Positions 11,232-23,290 of a DNA stretch of 64,000 nt are shown piece by piece. The notes beneath the pieces are model-generated. The model did no database searches, was not told the DNA's origin, and saw only the letters and a list, made by a program, of their open reading frames with translations. This DNA comes from Ostrinia nubilalis (Eukaryota > Arthropoda > Insecta > Lepidoptera > Crambidae), in NCBI RefSeq assembly GCF_963855985.1, contig NC_087107.1:9936001-10000000 (forward strand), given 5' to 3'. A program made the position numbers and the translations under genes. Position 1 is the stretch's first letter. Each line of letters begins with the position of its first letter.

Positions 11232-11340
11232 GAGCTGAGTAACTTTAACCGTAACTATAACGATAACCGGTGCTTTTTATATGGAGTTTGACATACTTTT
11301 GACGTTTGTTAAAGTTAAAGTAAGATGGTGCAACCCAGCC
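11232..11340. mobile_element. GGCTGAGTTGCACC-type MITE, copy 1
   Basis: The interior (CCGTAACTATAACGATAACC) and right end (GGTGCAACCCAGCC) match the intact copy at 17881-17996. The left end is degenerate. Confidence 0.7.
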
Positions 11341-12056
11341 TAAATCATTAATCTCCATTATGCTACAACAGACAGATGCTGGCCTTTAAATAAGTCTTCC
11401 TTCCACTTACACAAATTAAAAGAAGAAAGCAAGAGACTTTAATAGACAAAATTCACCCGCTTTTCAACGGGTCCGCCTAAAACGTCTTAAGTCGAACGAA
11501 CAAGGTTTTAAGTTGCACAACAAATTGTTTTGGATTATAATCAAGAGATGTGCAGAAAGTTCACTTTAAACCTCCAAAGATACATGTGTATACGATGATA
11601 CTCTTATAAGACGAGTTCGAAACAAAATAAACCATATTGCTAATCTATAATAAAAACATTATGATAGTAAAATGGGTAAAATAAGTGGCGGTCTGCCGAT
11701 TCCAAAAATAGCTGATATTGTAGTCACCGTCGACCATTATGGTGGACGGTGGATCGTGGACTATTGAAGTGAAAATATCTACTTTTTTTATTAATCTAGC
11801 TAGAAGGTTTACCATAAAATATGAATAGTGCTAAAATTGCGGAGGCAGGAGCCTGTTGGAACAATAATACCTATCATTATTATTTCTGTTCCTACTATTA
11901 AAAATGTTACTATAGCAATAAAGATTTTCACCTCTATTCTATTTTAAATGTCATAGTGAGTCCTCATAATGTTGAATAATTATGTCAACGTGAAATTTTT
12001 AACGCCGTCAGTTTATAATCTAACTACGTCAGGTTATAATCTGACGGGATTCACAA

Positions 12057-12330
12057 TTTTACGGCGACAAATACATATGAAATGAAATGCAATGAAATAG
12101 TTTATTCAGTACATAGGCCCTTTCCAGGGCACTTATACACGTTTACCATTCGTTACGTTGTGTATAAAGATAAATGTGTAGTGAAAAAGAGTTACTGCAC
12201 CATTTCTCTTGTAATCAAGGGATTGTACAATTTGTTGTGGCCCAAAGGGACTTGGAATAAAAAGGGCGTCAGTAATGTTGTCAGGAATAAAAAGCAGCTA
12301 ATGATGATTACGTCTGCTTGAACAATGGTT
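12057..12330 (-). mobile_element. Possible LINE 3' end
   Basis: Read on the minus strand, the sequence near 12115 runs through GTGCCCTGGAAAGGGCC and then AATAAA followed by an A/T-rich tail at about 12070-12100. This resembles LINE 3' UTR tails, including the stretch near 25790. No protein frame remains. Confidence 0.3.
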
Positions 12331-12896
12331 GTTTTTTGACGAGCTACTCCGTGTTTTGTCTGGTTAATGTGTGTTTTATTTTACAAGATAATTTCATGTT
12401 TTGCGACCACATGTTTTTCGCTTTTTGTATCCTAGTATTTAGTCTCATTTTGGCTGCAATTTCAAGGCGGAAACAACCAAGTAAAGAAACAATTACTTGG
12501 CTCTTATTATGTTGACGTTGATGGTTTCTTTTTACCCGACTGCTCCAGAAGGTATGTAATTTTTACCCTATTGTTTTAAAATAAAAATGCTTCTGAGATT
12601 AAAAATTATGATAAGAACATTGTTACACCTCATGATGATAAAATAAAATTACAATGCACATTTAATTTTATTTGAAACTAGCGGCCGCCCGCGACTTCGT
12701 ACGCGTGGACCTCGTTTTACTCCATTAGGGGTGGAGTTTCGTAAAATCCGCTCTTGGCATCTATAGCGCATACATTTTGAATTTCAACTCTCTTACTTTA
12801 AACACATAGGACTTTCATAATATAAACTTCCAACCCTCCTTTTATCTCCTTAGCCCCCGTAGTTGATTTCTAATGATACATTTTCAGTATATGTAC

Positions 12897-13724
12897 CACC
12901 ACCACCACCACCATTTCAGCCATAGGACGTCCACTGCTGAACATAGGCCTCCCCCAATGCTTTCCATGTTGATCGATTGGAAGCGGCCTGCGTCCAGCGC
13001 TTCCCTGCTACCTTTACGATGTCAACGGTCCACCTTGTAGGTGGAAGTCCCACGCTACGTTTTCCGGTACGCGGCCTCCATTCCAGAACCATTCTGCCCC
13101 ATCGGCCATCAGTTCTGCGTACTATGTGCCCTGCCCATTGCCACTTCAGCTTGCTAATCCGTCGGGCTATGTCAGCGACTTTGGTTCGTTTACGGATCTC
13201 CTCATTTCTGATTCGATCTCGCAAAGAAACACCAAGCATAGCCCTCTCCATAGCACGCTGTGCAACTGAGCTTCTGTATAAGGCCTATAGTGAGAGGCCA
13301 CGTTTCCGAGCCATAAGTTATCACTGGTAACACACATTGGTTATACACTCTAGTCTTCAGGCATTGAGGTATTTAGGACGAAAAGATGTTGCGTAGTTTC
13401 CCGAACGCTGCCCAGCCGAGTTAGATTCAACGATTGACCTCCTTCTCGAAATTGGACCTACCTAGCTGGATCGTTTGTCCGAGGTAGACATACCTATTAC
13501 CTACTTGTCGACAATCTCGAGAATTGAGCTCCCAACTGAAACTGGGTAGGGCGCAACATGGACATTCGGCATAAGCTTCGTTTTGTCCATGTTCATCCTC
13601 AGGCCTACCTGTTGGGAAAATCGATTAAGGTCTTCGAGCATTGTGCCAAGATCTTCCAACGATTCTGCCATGACCACAATATCGTCGGCAAACCGATGTG
13701 TACACAGTACCACAGTGTACCGAA
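12897..13724 (-). mobile_element. 5'-truncated RTE LINE with 12-bp target duplication
   Basis: CAGTATATGTAC occurs at 12885-12896 and again at 13725-13736, flanking the insertion. Inside, the minus strand encodes the RT motif FADDIVVMAESLED (13.6-13.7 kb) and the C-terminal tail with WQWAGHIVRRTDGRWG and GLPPTRWTVDIVKVAG (12.95-13.2 kb). The 3' terminus is a short run of GGT repeats (12896-12913), a common RTE ending. The two coding parts are in different frames, so it is dead. The start of the element is missing, as expected from incomplete reverse transcription. Confidence 0.88.
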
Positions 13725-13913
13725 CAGTATATGTACACCTCCACAATATCTAGAGATCATAGTGAGCATACACTTTAACTTTCAAGTCTCTTACTTTAAA
13801 AACCGAGGACTGCAATACAAACTTCTAACCCCCTTTTTAACTCCCATAAGGGTTGAATTTTGCAAAATTTAGTGACTACCTACGTTCTAAAAGAAGGTGT
13901 ATTCGACTTTGAT

Positions 13914-14292
13914 CACCTGGCTTTGATCAGCCAGGTGATCAAAGTGGACTTACAACGACAATATAGTGTCCTTTGAATTTATTCTGTGCCTTTGATCACC
14001 CACGGATACGATGTCCTGGGTGAGCCAAGTGGACTCTAGTTAAATTATTATTTTAGTGTCCTTTGATCATCTACAAACAAATCACATCTCCTCTGAATAG
14101 TCACCATGTCCAATTGTTGTACTACATATTTTGTTTTGTAACATTTTTGATATTTTCTAAAAACCGCAATAAACAAATTGGACATGTATGTGACAATTCA
14201 GAGGTATGATTTATTTATAGGTGATCAAAGAACACAAAAAAAATAATTTAACTGGAGTCCACTTTGATCATCTTGGTGATCAAAGCCAGGTG
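13914..14292. mobile_element. Fold-back MITE with 37-bp inverted ends
   Basis: 13914-13950 (starting CACCTGGCTTTGATCA) is mirrored at 14256-14292 with few mismatches. A second inverted pair lies inside (TCATCTACAAACAAATCA / the segment before 14230, and TGTCCAATTG / CAAATTGGACA). The motif TTTGATCA recurs many times, so nearly the whole 379 bp could fold into one hairpin. Confidence 0.75.
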
Positions 14293-14937
14293 GTGGAATA
14301 GACCATTAAACCCTGAGAACTCTTTTGAGACTTGTAGTTTCTGAGACTTCGTGATGAGTGAGTGAGTCACTTAGTCATTCAATGACCTTTCTTTCTACTA
14401 AAATTATACGTACCTATAGTAATTATCATTAAAATCAAATAAGTAAGTACCTACCAACCTAAGTAATTAAAATAAAGACCCTACCAAAAAATTAACAAAT
14501 TACATACAGAAAATAAAAACGAAGTAATTCTTATCCTATTTAACTACAATCGCCCACGCGCCCATCCCATTTGTCCGCCGCTGAACCGTACCCTAATATT
14601 CATCTCGGTAGATGGCGGCACATAGTAAGAATTTGCAAGGAAGTTTGTAAAAAGTCACTAATTAACACTTTGATTTGCTCGTTTAAACATTCAAATAGGT
14701 AGATACAGTGAATGCTCCAGTTACATAAAATATCTTTATTTATTAAATTTTCAATATTATTTACGAACAGCGCTATTCATAGTACCTACATGTAATATTT
14801 AGTTACTAATTTACTAATGATGTCGATAGATGGCGTTTGACAGCTTTGCCTTCATGAATATTTACGTACCTCAAAACCGTTTTTGTCAGGCGCAAGAAGA
14901 TTTTAACCAATGACGATAGATGGCGCTTTTCCACGTC

Positions 14938-15145
14938 TTATGAAAATCCCAAATATTTTACGGGACCCTATTTTTTTTCAAAATAAAATTTAGCCTATGT
15001 TACTCGTGAGTTATGTAGCTTTCGAATGGTGAAAGAATTTTTAAAATCGGTCCAGTAGTTTTTGAGCCTATCCATTACAACTAAACAAACAAACAAACAA
15101 ACAAACAAACAAACAAAGTTTTCCTCTTTATAATATTAGTGTAGA
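14938..15145 (-). mobile_element. Helitron-like element, subfamily A, truncated
   Basis: The minus-strand 5' end TCTACACTAATATTATAAAG at 15145 and the following sequence match the copy at 3550-3767. An AAAC microsatellite of about nine units lies at 15080-15117. The 3' hairpin and CTAG are missing. Confidence 0.6.
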
Positions 15146-16896
15146 CAAAAGTTTTCTTATGATTGTTGTCCTACAAAGAAGGATTAAAATGTGACCCATT
15201 TTGTATCTCGTTTTTCCGTGTTCATCAAGCGTAAGTATTTGCGTCAAAAAGCATTTTTTGTCGTGTCAGTTATACTTTAACATAATGTAAAAAACATAAA
15301 GTAAGCTCATTCAATTTTTTCTAAAGTATTTGGTTGCAAAATGACACCTTTTACAGTTTTATTAACTTAAAGTACCAAAATTTTTAGCTCGATGATTACG
15401 TAAACCTACCTGGTATAACATTCAAGCAAATCAGCAATTTGAATTTTGTAAAGGCTTGCAAAGACGAAATAAGTAATTGAAGTATTGACGACAGCACATC
15501 AATGTTCCTGCACACTGTGGCACCATATTATATGGTTCTAATAAAGAGTAATTTTCCGAAAAAATGCATAGTCTGATGTGCAGTTGACTGTACTATTATA
15601 ATTATCGCGTTAAAACTATTTACTTATCAAATAATCAGTCGCCGATCGATTCTATTTTCAAACAAGTCTACTGATTCCACGTCTATTGTGCTTGCGTGTT
15701 CCATTCACACCGAAGCCTCGCCCTGCAAATCTAGATATTAAATTTTAAGGGTACGCAGTAACCACCTGTATAATTAATTTCGGTTAAGGCCCGCCAAGGT
15801 TGGGGATAATGTGAGGAAATGTTAATACAATTTTAAGTAGACATGATACTTTAAATGGGGCAATAGGTCTGTGTGGGATATTTTGATGTTAATCACATAA
15901 TTGTATATGAACAGGCCACGATGGAAGTGTTTTTGAGAAGTGTAAAATAATAATATTTATGTTAATTTATTTGTAAAATCCGGTAAGATTTAGTTTCAAA
16001 AGGTCATGCGGGCGCTTTGAACAAATTAGTTTAAACTAGATGTATCTACTAATTTAATAATTACAAACAAAAATGGTATATCTAGTAATTAGTACTAAAT
16101 AGTGTCATATAAATAAAAATAGATTTCGACGATCCCTTAATAATTACTAGATAACGGGTAACCAACCGAGTCAAAGATTTCCATGACTCTGGCTCATCAC
16201 ACTATCATTTGTCTTTAGTGGGATTCAAACCCGTTACCGCAATTGGCACAATTAAACGGTTCAGTAAACGCTACAGACGACTGTCGAACAAAGAAGATAA
16301 ATGAAATAGTAATCAACTTACGCCCAATGCCTTTATTGAGGCCAATTCTAAATGAACTTAAATCAATTACAAAATTCCAATTTAACCGTTGTTACTTCCT
16401 CGAACAATATAAAAAACAATACCCTGGGTAAGCCAACCAATTATTTTGGGGTCTATAAAGTAATGGAACCGGTTAGGGGAGACCGAAGTGAGTCGTAACA
16501 GGGAGAGTTGTGACACTTGTCAATTTTTGGAAACCTTTTAAATCAGCGAACCCACAACAGCGCAAATTTTGTTACCTTAAGACTTGTACCTTAATTTTCA
16601 ACTTCTCCTATGTTCTGCTGATTAATTTCGTTGCGGGTCCAATGACAGTTTAACTTTCCCCCGGGACAAACTTGACCTTCATTGTTTGAGTTTTATGGCG
16701 GTCAAGCTGTAGTTCCTGGTTACACAGAAGTTGCAGTAGTGGGAACGAGAGGTGGGAATAGTCCCATAGCTCAAGACTTGTACTAAAATATGCGTACTAT
16801 TATGAGATCGCTAGTAATTAATAAGTTCCAAAAAATCGACAATATCACAACTCTCATCTGTTACAACTCACCTTATCTCCCCTAGGGTTGATATCT
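15146..16896. other. No supported gene; SINE-like B box at 16212-16245
   Basis: The minus strand at 16212-16245 has a B-box-like GGGTTTGAATCCC in a tRNA-like context, probably a SINE remnant. A 62-codon frame at 16243-16431 overlaps it and is not credible. Otherwise I see nothing. Confidence 0.35.
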
Positions 16897-17375
16897 TATA
16901 CAGGACGGAATTTTGTAATGCTACCTGGAGGGAAAGTACTCTTAATACTGTAAATAGAAAATTTTACTCAAAGAAAACATTCCTTTATTTTTGAAAAGAA
17001 AGAACTGCATCCGTAGATTTCCGAAATGTTTTCGAAAAATCCCCACCATACTGTCTATACATGTCTGTACATCTGTAAAAATTAAAAAATATTAAAGATT
17101 TCATTGTTCTTCCTTTCATTTAATTTATCAAGTTTGTTAGAGAGATGTCATCCTTAAACTTAGCCCTAACGATCAATGCAATAAAAATACAGGTGTCATT
17201 TTTAACATAATATCTTCGGCTCGATTCCCGGGTGTGGCAAGCAAATTTTTGGAAGCCTTTAAACGCAGTTCTAGTTCTTTTCAATAATAAAGGAATGTTA
17301 CTTTAACTACAATTTCTATCTACATTATTAAGAGTACTTTCCCTCCAGGTGGCATTACAAATTCCACCCTGTATA
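16897..17375. mobile_element. MITE with about 55-bp inverted ends (TATACAGG type)
   Basis: 16897-16952 (TATACAGGACGGAATTTTGT onwards) matches the reverse complement of 17321-17375 with few differences. The ends have the same TATACAGG(G) start as the MITEs at 5978 and 53013, with TA as the probable target duplication. The interior has no frame. Confidence 0.78.
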
Positions 17376-17880
17376 CAACTGATTCGTGACCCGCTAACTG
17401 GGACAGTTATTCGGTTGAATAAAACCGCGAAGTCATGACATACTACTCAGTGGTTAGGGTGTGACGTCATCATTTGTGATTGTAATGGTAGCTGTATAAA
17501 TATCAAATACGCAACAATTGACTCAACGTGATCAGCTTGCATAACGCGTGACACAAATTATTTTCTTTTATGGTATAAATCGCGTCAAAAGGATTTTAAT
17601 TAAAAATTAGGATATTTCGACATTTTTAGGAGAAATATCAAGTCCAACAAGGCATACAGGTACAGATTTTCTGCATAATAAATATCAAAACAGTATTACT
17701 AGGCTTCTCAGTATCAATCTCAGGCTACTCTACCATTTAATTTGATTAATTTCTTAGTAAGTTTAACATTATATGGGTGCGGTTTTATGGGTGTGTAGGT
17801 ACAGGTTAATTTAGCTAGAAAGCCAAAATAAAACTGAATTTTATGTTTAAAATGAATCCATTTAACTTGTTGAATATTTA

Positions 17881-17996
17881 GGCTGAGTTGCATCACCTAA
17901 CTTTGACCGTAACTATAACGATAACCGGTGTTTTTTGTATAGTTTGACATATTTTTGACGTTTGTCAAAGTTAAAGTAAGACGGTGCAACTCAGCC
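17881..17996. mobile_element. GGCTGAGTTGCACC-type MITE, copy 2, with TTA duplication
   Basis: The element starts GGCTGAGTTGCATCACC and ends GGTGCAACTCAGCC, with TTA at 17878-17880 and 17997-17999. A 3-bp TTA/TAA duplication is typical of Harbinger-type elements. This is the most intact of five copies in the window. Confidence 0.8.
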
Positions 17997-18133
17997 TTAG
18001 TGCCACCTAGAAATATGAATAATATTCATTAAATCTTAAAAGGACATGGAATTATTCATTAAGGCAATGCATTAAAACCTGAAAAAGATATCACAGCGAA
18101 AGCTAATGAGTACAAACATATAAAGCAAGCATA

Positions 18134-18212
18134 TTCTCAGCGCTACGCCGTAGCGTCATACTACGACAGTTTATTATCATTACCGCTACGGCGCTACACC
18201 GTAGTATGAGAA
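18134..18212. repeat. Small GC-containing hairpin element
   Basis: TTCTCAGCGCTACGCCGTAG at 18134 is mirrored by the segment ending TATGAGAA at 18212. About 79 bp in all, a likely MITE or deletion derivative. Confidence 0.5.
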
Positions 18213-18378
18213 CTTCACTCGTAGTCGTACACTCAATTTTTTATGCCTGCATTATTAAATTCAAAGTGTGCTTTTAAACCACATCTTTAATGAATAAAAG
18301 ATAAAGATTTCATTGCTAAATTCAACGAAATTGTGTTATTTTAATGAAAAGACAAGCAAAAAGAAATTTTATTTCAAA

Positions 18379-18500
18379 CTAGCTGTGCCCGCGACTTCGT
18401 CCGCGTGGAATAATGACTTTGGGTAGGCACTTTTAATAATTTAGTCTAATTATTTTACAAATAGCTTTCGCCCGCGACTTCGTCCGCGGAGAAGTCGAAA
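18379..18500 (-). mobile_element. Two Helitron-like 3' ends in tandem
   Basis: CTAG at 18379-18382 and a second related end at 18461 each precede GCCCGCGACTTCGTCCGCG. The bodies are lost or too diverged to trace. Confidence 0.5.
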
Positions 18501-18838
18501 ACGTTCTCATACGATTTTTAAATGTTTTTAACGTTATTATCTAAATGTTTATAAATTATAAAATGTAAAAATCTTAAAGGTTAAATAAACATGAAAATAT
18601 TTTTTTCTTATATTTTATGAATATGCAGCTCGGCCTTTGATCGGTGGTATTATCTTTTTACAACGAAATCGAAAACTACACCTACCGCAGTATTATTGGT
18701 AAACTTTTTTTTTCTACGGGTGCTAGAATCACCAAGCTTCTAGCATGCCACTGGCCGTGGGAGAAGGAGCTTTTCCTCAAGACTACTCCCACTACCTCAA
18801 GGGCCTCCGCCAAAACTCTCGCGCGAAAATGAGTTTAT

Positions 18839-20757
18839 GTATACAACGTGTCCCAAAATTCAACGATAAGCCGGCGCCACAGGGCGGACATAGTCATGGG
18901 TACTTTAGGAAAAATAAGAAAAAAAATCTATCTCAATTATTTTTTAAGTTACACAATAAATAATGAAATTCGTCGAAAATTGACACCCCTTATGATATTT
19001 TACATTACCACGGCCACAATTTTTCAAATACTTCTGTTTTTTTGTTTGTATCGGCAACCTAAGTAGTGCTGCTGTCCACCCCAATCCTTAAAATCCCCAG
19101 AATCCTTGCAATTTTTACACAAAAGTTAATCAAAATATGATATTTCTTTAAAATTTTGAACGATTTTTACTTTTACTCAACTTTGACTCGTCGTTTTGTA
19201 AAAAAAAAGTATGAACACTACTGCGGCAAGTTTTTTATAAAGTTGACGCAACTATCCAAGATTCCAAAATGGTATAATACTCTAAGAAAACTAGTCGCAA
19301 AAAAGATATGCGTACCATTTTTACAAGCACTTCGCTTGTTAGTTAGTATGGGATAAATCTTGCAACTGAATTTAAAACCAGTTCTCCTCAACTAATTAAG
19401 CTGAAATTTGGTATACTTATGTAAGTACGATGACAATGCAATATTATGGTATCATTGAGCTGGATGGAGACTGGAGGTGGCCATAGGAACTTCTAAACGA
19501 AACGGCGGAATTGCATCTAGTTTAGGTTCGTTGGATTTGTCTTTTCGTGCACTTTAGTGCTAGATGATGTCCAGAGTGCAGATGATGAAGTCAAGAGGTG
19601 GCCAGGAGCTGGCCATAGGAACTCCTAAACGAAACAGCGGAAGCTTATCGAATTTGGGTTCGTTGGATTTGTCTTCCCGGGCACTTGGGCCATGAGATTG
19701 AGAAACAACTAAAAAGTTTAAAATAAAGTTACAATCGCGCATGGAATTTATTCCTCTTTTTTTCTGTTTGCGCTACAAGCTTTCGAAATTATTTGAATCT
19801 TGCATACAATTATTTTTCTTAAAATTTCGCATTAATGCTTGTTTTAAAAAAAGTTTTTTTTTATTATAACTTTATTTTACACTTTTTAGTTGTTTCTCAA
19901 TCTTATGGTCCAAGTGCTCGGGAAGTCAAATCCAACGAACCCAAATTCGATAAGCTTCCGCCATTTCGTTTAGGAGTTCCTTTGGCCAGCTCCTGGGCAC
20001 CTCTTGACTCATTATCAGGATCCTGGATATCATCTAGCACTAAAGTGCTCGAAAAGACAAATCCAACGAACCCAAACTAGATGCGATTCCGCCGTTTCGT
20101 TTCGAAGTTCCTATGGTCACCTCCAGACTCCATCCAGCTCAATGGTACCATAATAATGCATCGTCATCGTACTTACATAATGTAACCAAATTTCAGCTCA
20201 ATCGGTTGAGGAAAACTGATCTTAAATTCAGTTGCAAGATTTGTCCCACACTAACTAACAAGCGAAGTGCTTGTAAAAATGGTACGCATATCTTTTTTGC
20301 GACTAGTTTTCTTAGAGTATTATACCATTTTGGAATCTTAGATAGTTGCGTCAACTTTATAAAAAACTTGCCGCAGTAGTGTTCATACTTTTTTTTTACA
20401 AAACGACGAGTCAAAGTGGAGTGAAAGTAATAATCGTTTAAAATTTTTAGGAAATATCATATTTTGATTAACTTTTGTGTAAAAACTGCAAGGATTCTGG
20501 GGGTTTTAAGAATTGGAGTGGACAGCAGCACTATTTAAGTTGCCGATACAAACAAAAATACAGAAATATTTAAAAAATAGTGGTCGTGGTAATGTAAAAT
20601 ATCATAAGGGGTGTCAATTTTCGAAGAATTTCATAATTTATTGTGTAACTTAAAAAATAATTAAGATAGATTTTTTTCTTATTTTTCCTCAAGTAGTCAT
20701 GACTATGTCCATCCTGCGGCGCCGGCTTATCCTTGAATTTTGGGACACGTTGTATAC
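18839..20757. mobile_element. 1.9-kb fold-back element (arms of about 900 bp)
   Basis: The left half from 18839 (GTATACAACGTGTCCCAAAA) reads as the reverse complement of the right half ending at 20757. The match continues inward to about 19735 and 19866, leaving a spacer of about 130 bp. Landmarks that occur twice in mirror order are ATTGACACCCCTTATGATAT, the TTATAAAGTTGACGCAACTA region, and one or two units of a 121-bp repeat (TCCAACGAACCCAAA). There is no transposase. Long inverted repeats containing tandem repeats recall Foldback/Galileo elements; that link is inference. The outermost TATACA...TGTATA also resembles the CAGGGTG-type MITE ends. No clear target duplication is visible. Confidence 0.8.
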
Positions 20758-20991
20758 AGCGCAAGCAGGTGCCCGCGGCATGACCGTCATGCATTACTAT
20801 GCATTGTTAGGCGAGCGCACGCAGCGGGCACCCACTCCGAGGTTAAGTGGAGGCCCCTAGAGTATGATAGTCTTTAAAATGACATGATTGTAAAAAAAAT
20901 GCACTAATGAGTAATTAATATCAACTTTGAAGCAAATCACCACTAAAATAACTTTCTACCCCTTTTTAACATGTCCAAAGATTATTAATAA

Positions 20992-21255
20992 AAAATTATA
21001 ATAAAAAAAACTTTTTTTAAAACAAGCTTTATCCTAAAATACAGTTGTACTAAAATGAAAAAAATAATTGTATGCTTGGTTCAAAGAATTTCAAAAGCTT
21101 GTATCGCGCATGGAATTTATTCCTCTTTTTTTCTGTTTGCGCTACAAGCTTTCGAAATTCTTTGAACCAATCATACAATTATTTTTTTCATTTTAGTACA
21201 ACTGTATTTTAGGATAAAGCTTGTTTTAAAAAAAGTTTTTTTTATTATAATTTTA
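20992..21255. repeat. 264-bp palindrome sharing its loop with the fold-back element
   Basis: 20992-21103 and 21143-21255 are near-perfect reverse complements (key string TTTATCCTAAAATACAGTTG). The central sequence, containing CGCGCATGGAATTTATTCCT, is the same as the spacer of the 1.9-kb fold-back at 19737. From 21104 rightwards the sequence copies the spacer and right arm of that element. Confidence 0.8.
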
Positions 21256-21299
21256 TTTTACACTTTTTAGTTGTATCTCAATCTCTGGGTCATTATTTA

Positions 21300-23290
21300 G
21301 CACCAAAGTGCTCGAGAAGTCGAATCCAACGAACCCAAACTCGATAAGATTCCGCCGTTTCGTTTAGGAGTTCCTATGGCCACCTCCTGACTCCATCATC
21401 AGGACCCTGGACATCATCTAGCACCCATTATTTTTTCATTGTACGTCAATGACATCCCCAAATATCCGAATACGGATTTAGCCCTCTTTGCGGACGACAC
21501 CGCACTCTACAAGTCCGGACGTAATCGGAATTACGTCATCTTGGCGCTCCAACGCGCAGTCACACAATTAGGCGAATGGTTCAGGAAGTAGCGTATCGAG
21601 GTAATCCCGAAAAAAGTGCAGCAGTGTACTTTTCTAGGGCTTTGTCTGCGACACTCGTCCTAGTGTCCCCACCCATCTCACCTTATTTGACCAAACTATT
21701 CCTTGGAAGAGTGAGGCCAAGTACTTAGGTGTCACCCTCGACCAGAGATTATCGTTTGCTCCGCACCTCAGACGCGTCTTGAGCCGTGCGAACCACTACA
21801 CCCACCGACTCTACCACCTAGTTGGAAGGAAAAGTAAATTGAGTTGACAATTTACAAAACCTGCATCCGTCCAGTGTTGACTTACGCCAGTCCGGTGTTT
21901 GCTTACACTTCTTGCACAGTCCTTAAGAAATTCCAGACCCTCCAAGACAAATTCTTACGCCGAGCCGCGGATGCCCCGTGGTTCGTGCGTAACACGAATC
22001 TCCATAGAGATTTCGAGATCCCATCGATTGATCACTTTATGAAAGAAGCCTCTCGCCGCTACTTTGATAAAGCGATCAACCACAAGAACCCTCTTATCGT
22101 TAGCGCCGCCACGTATACACCCCAGAAAGATGTCGCTACCCAATACCGACGACCTAGGCATGTCCTAGACGACCACGACGATCCTATTACCGACTTTCTG
22201 AACACATCAGACATCACTGCCTTACGCACGCCAACTACTCCACAACACAGTAGCTCGTTACACCGTACTCGCCGGCGAGCACGAGGCCCTGCCTTCCATT
22301 TCGGACGGTGCAGACATGTACCGGGCCGGTTCTCCCCAATCCGTCCCCCGGACACGGCCAGAGCCGAAGTCCGAGCCTACCGTGGCGCCCTCAGGCCAGA
22401 GTGAGCCCACCGTAGGCTGGACTTACCGTAGCCCACACTCGGCCTCGTCGGCACGCGCACCGCCGATCGCCAAACGGCTAGAGTACCTTCTGTACTCGCC
22501 AATCTGGCCGGTGAAGCTGGAAAAGCTCCTCAAGCTACCAGCGCGCGTCCCTACAAAAAAAAAATCATCTAGCACTAAACTGCTTGAAAAGACAAATCCA
22601 ACGAACCCAAACTCGATGAGTTTCTGCCTTTTCGTTTAGGATTTCCTATGGCCACCTCCCAAATCCATCATCAGGGCCCTGGACATTATCTAGCACTAAA
22701 CTACTCGAAAAGACAAATCCAACGAACCCAAACTAGATGAGTTTCTGCCGTTTCGTTTAGGAGTTCCTATGGCCATCTCCCTAATTCGTCATAAGGACCC
22801 TGGACATCATCTAGCACTAAACTGCTCGAAAAGACAAATCCAACGAACCCAAACTCGATGCGATTCCGCCGTTTCGTTTAGGAGTTCCTATGGCCACCTC
22901 CTAACTCCATCATCAGGACCCTGGACATCATCTAGCACTAAACTGCTCGAAAAGACAAATCCAACGAACCCAAACTCGATGAGTTTCTGCCGTTTCGATT
23001 AGGAGTTCCTATGGCCACCTCCCTAATCCATCATCAGGACCCTGGACATCATCTAGCACTAAACTGCTCGAAAAGACAAATCCAACGATCCCAAACTCGA
23101 TGCGATTCCGCCATTTCGTTTAGGAGTTCCTATGGCCACCTCATGACTCCATCATCAGGACCCTGGACATCATCTAGCACTAAACTGTTCGAAAAGACAA
23201 ATCCAACGAACCCAAACTCGATGAGTTTCTGCCGTTTCGTTTAGGAGTTTCTATGGCCACCTCCTGACTCCATCATCAGACCAGCTCAAT
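21300..23290. repeat. 121-bp tandem repeat array
   Basis: TCCAACGA begins at 22597, 22718, 22839, 22960, 23081 and 23202, an exact 121-bp period. Each unit contains TTTCGTTTAGGAGTTCCTAT and CATCATCTAGCACTAAA. One further unit lies at 21303-21424, separated by a LINE insertion. The array ends at about 23281 and runs into TCAGCTCAATGG-type sequence also found in the fold-back arms. Frames at 22769-23244 are repeat read-through only. Confidence 0.92.
21425..22563 (+). mobile_element. 5'-truncated Jockey-clade LINE with target duplication
   Basis: ATCATCTAGCAC at 21413-21424 recurs at 22564-22575 after a poly-A tail, a textbook target-primed insertion. The plus strand starts inside reverse transcriptase (LFADDTALYKSG, near 21487), then LGVTLDQRLSF-type sequence near 21726, then the C-terminal part CIRPVLTYASPVFAY ... 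DAPWFVRNTNLHRD ... RRPRHVLDDHDDPI, as in Jockey elements. A stop at about 21589, internal loss and frame changes make it dead. The insertion point is inside a 121-bp repeat unit. Confidence 0.9.

Larger units (their letters stand above)
12678..14405 (-). mobile_element. Helitron-like element, subfamily C, interrupted twice
   Basis: The minus-strand 3' end is CTAG at 12678-12681, preceded by the GCGGGCGG hairpin region. Its middle and 5' parts resume at 13737-13900 and 14310-14405 (the TGAGTGAGTGAGTC stretch seen in the copies at 32.4 and 38.9 kb). The gaps are an RTE insertion (12897-13724) and a fold-back MITE (13914-14292). The exact 5' end is uncertain. Confidence 0.55.

Noticed and set aside
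19156..20414. Mirror-image frames containing IKLTQLSKIPKWYNTL
   Set aside because: They are the two arms of the fold-back element; no known domain and no constraint visible.
22769..23244. Two 77-codon plus-strand frames with near-identical sequence
   Set aside because: They are the 121-bp tandem repeat read in rotating frames, not genes.
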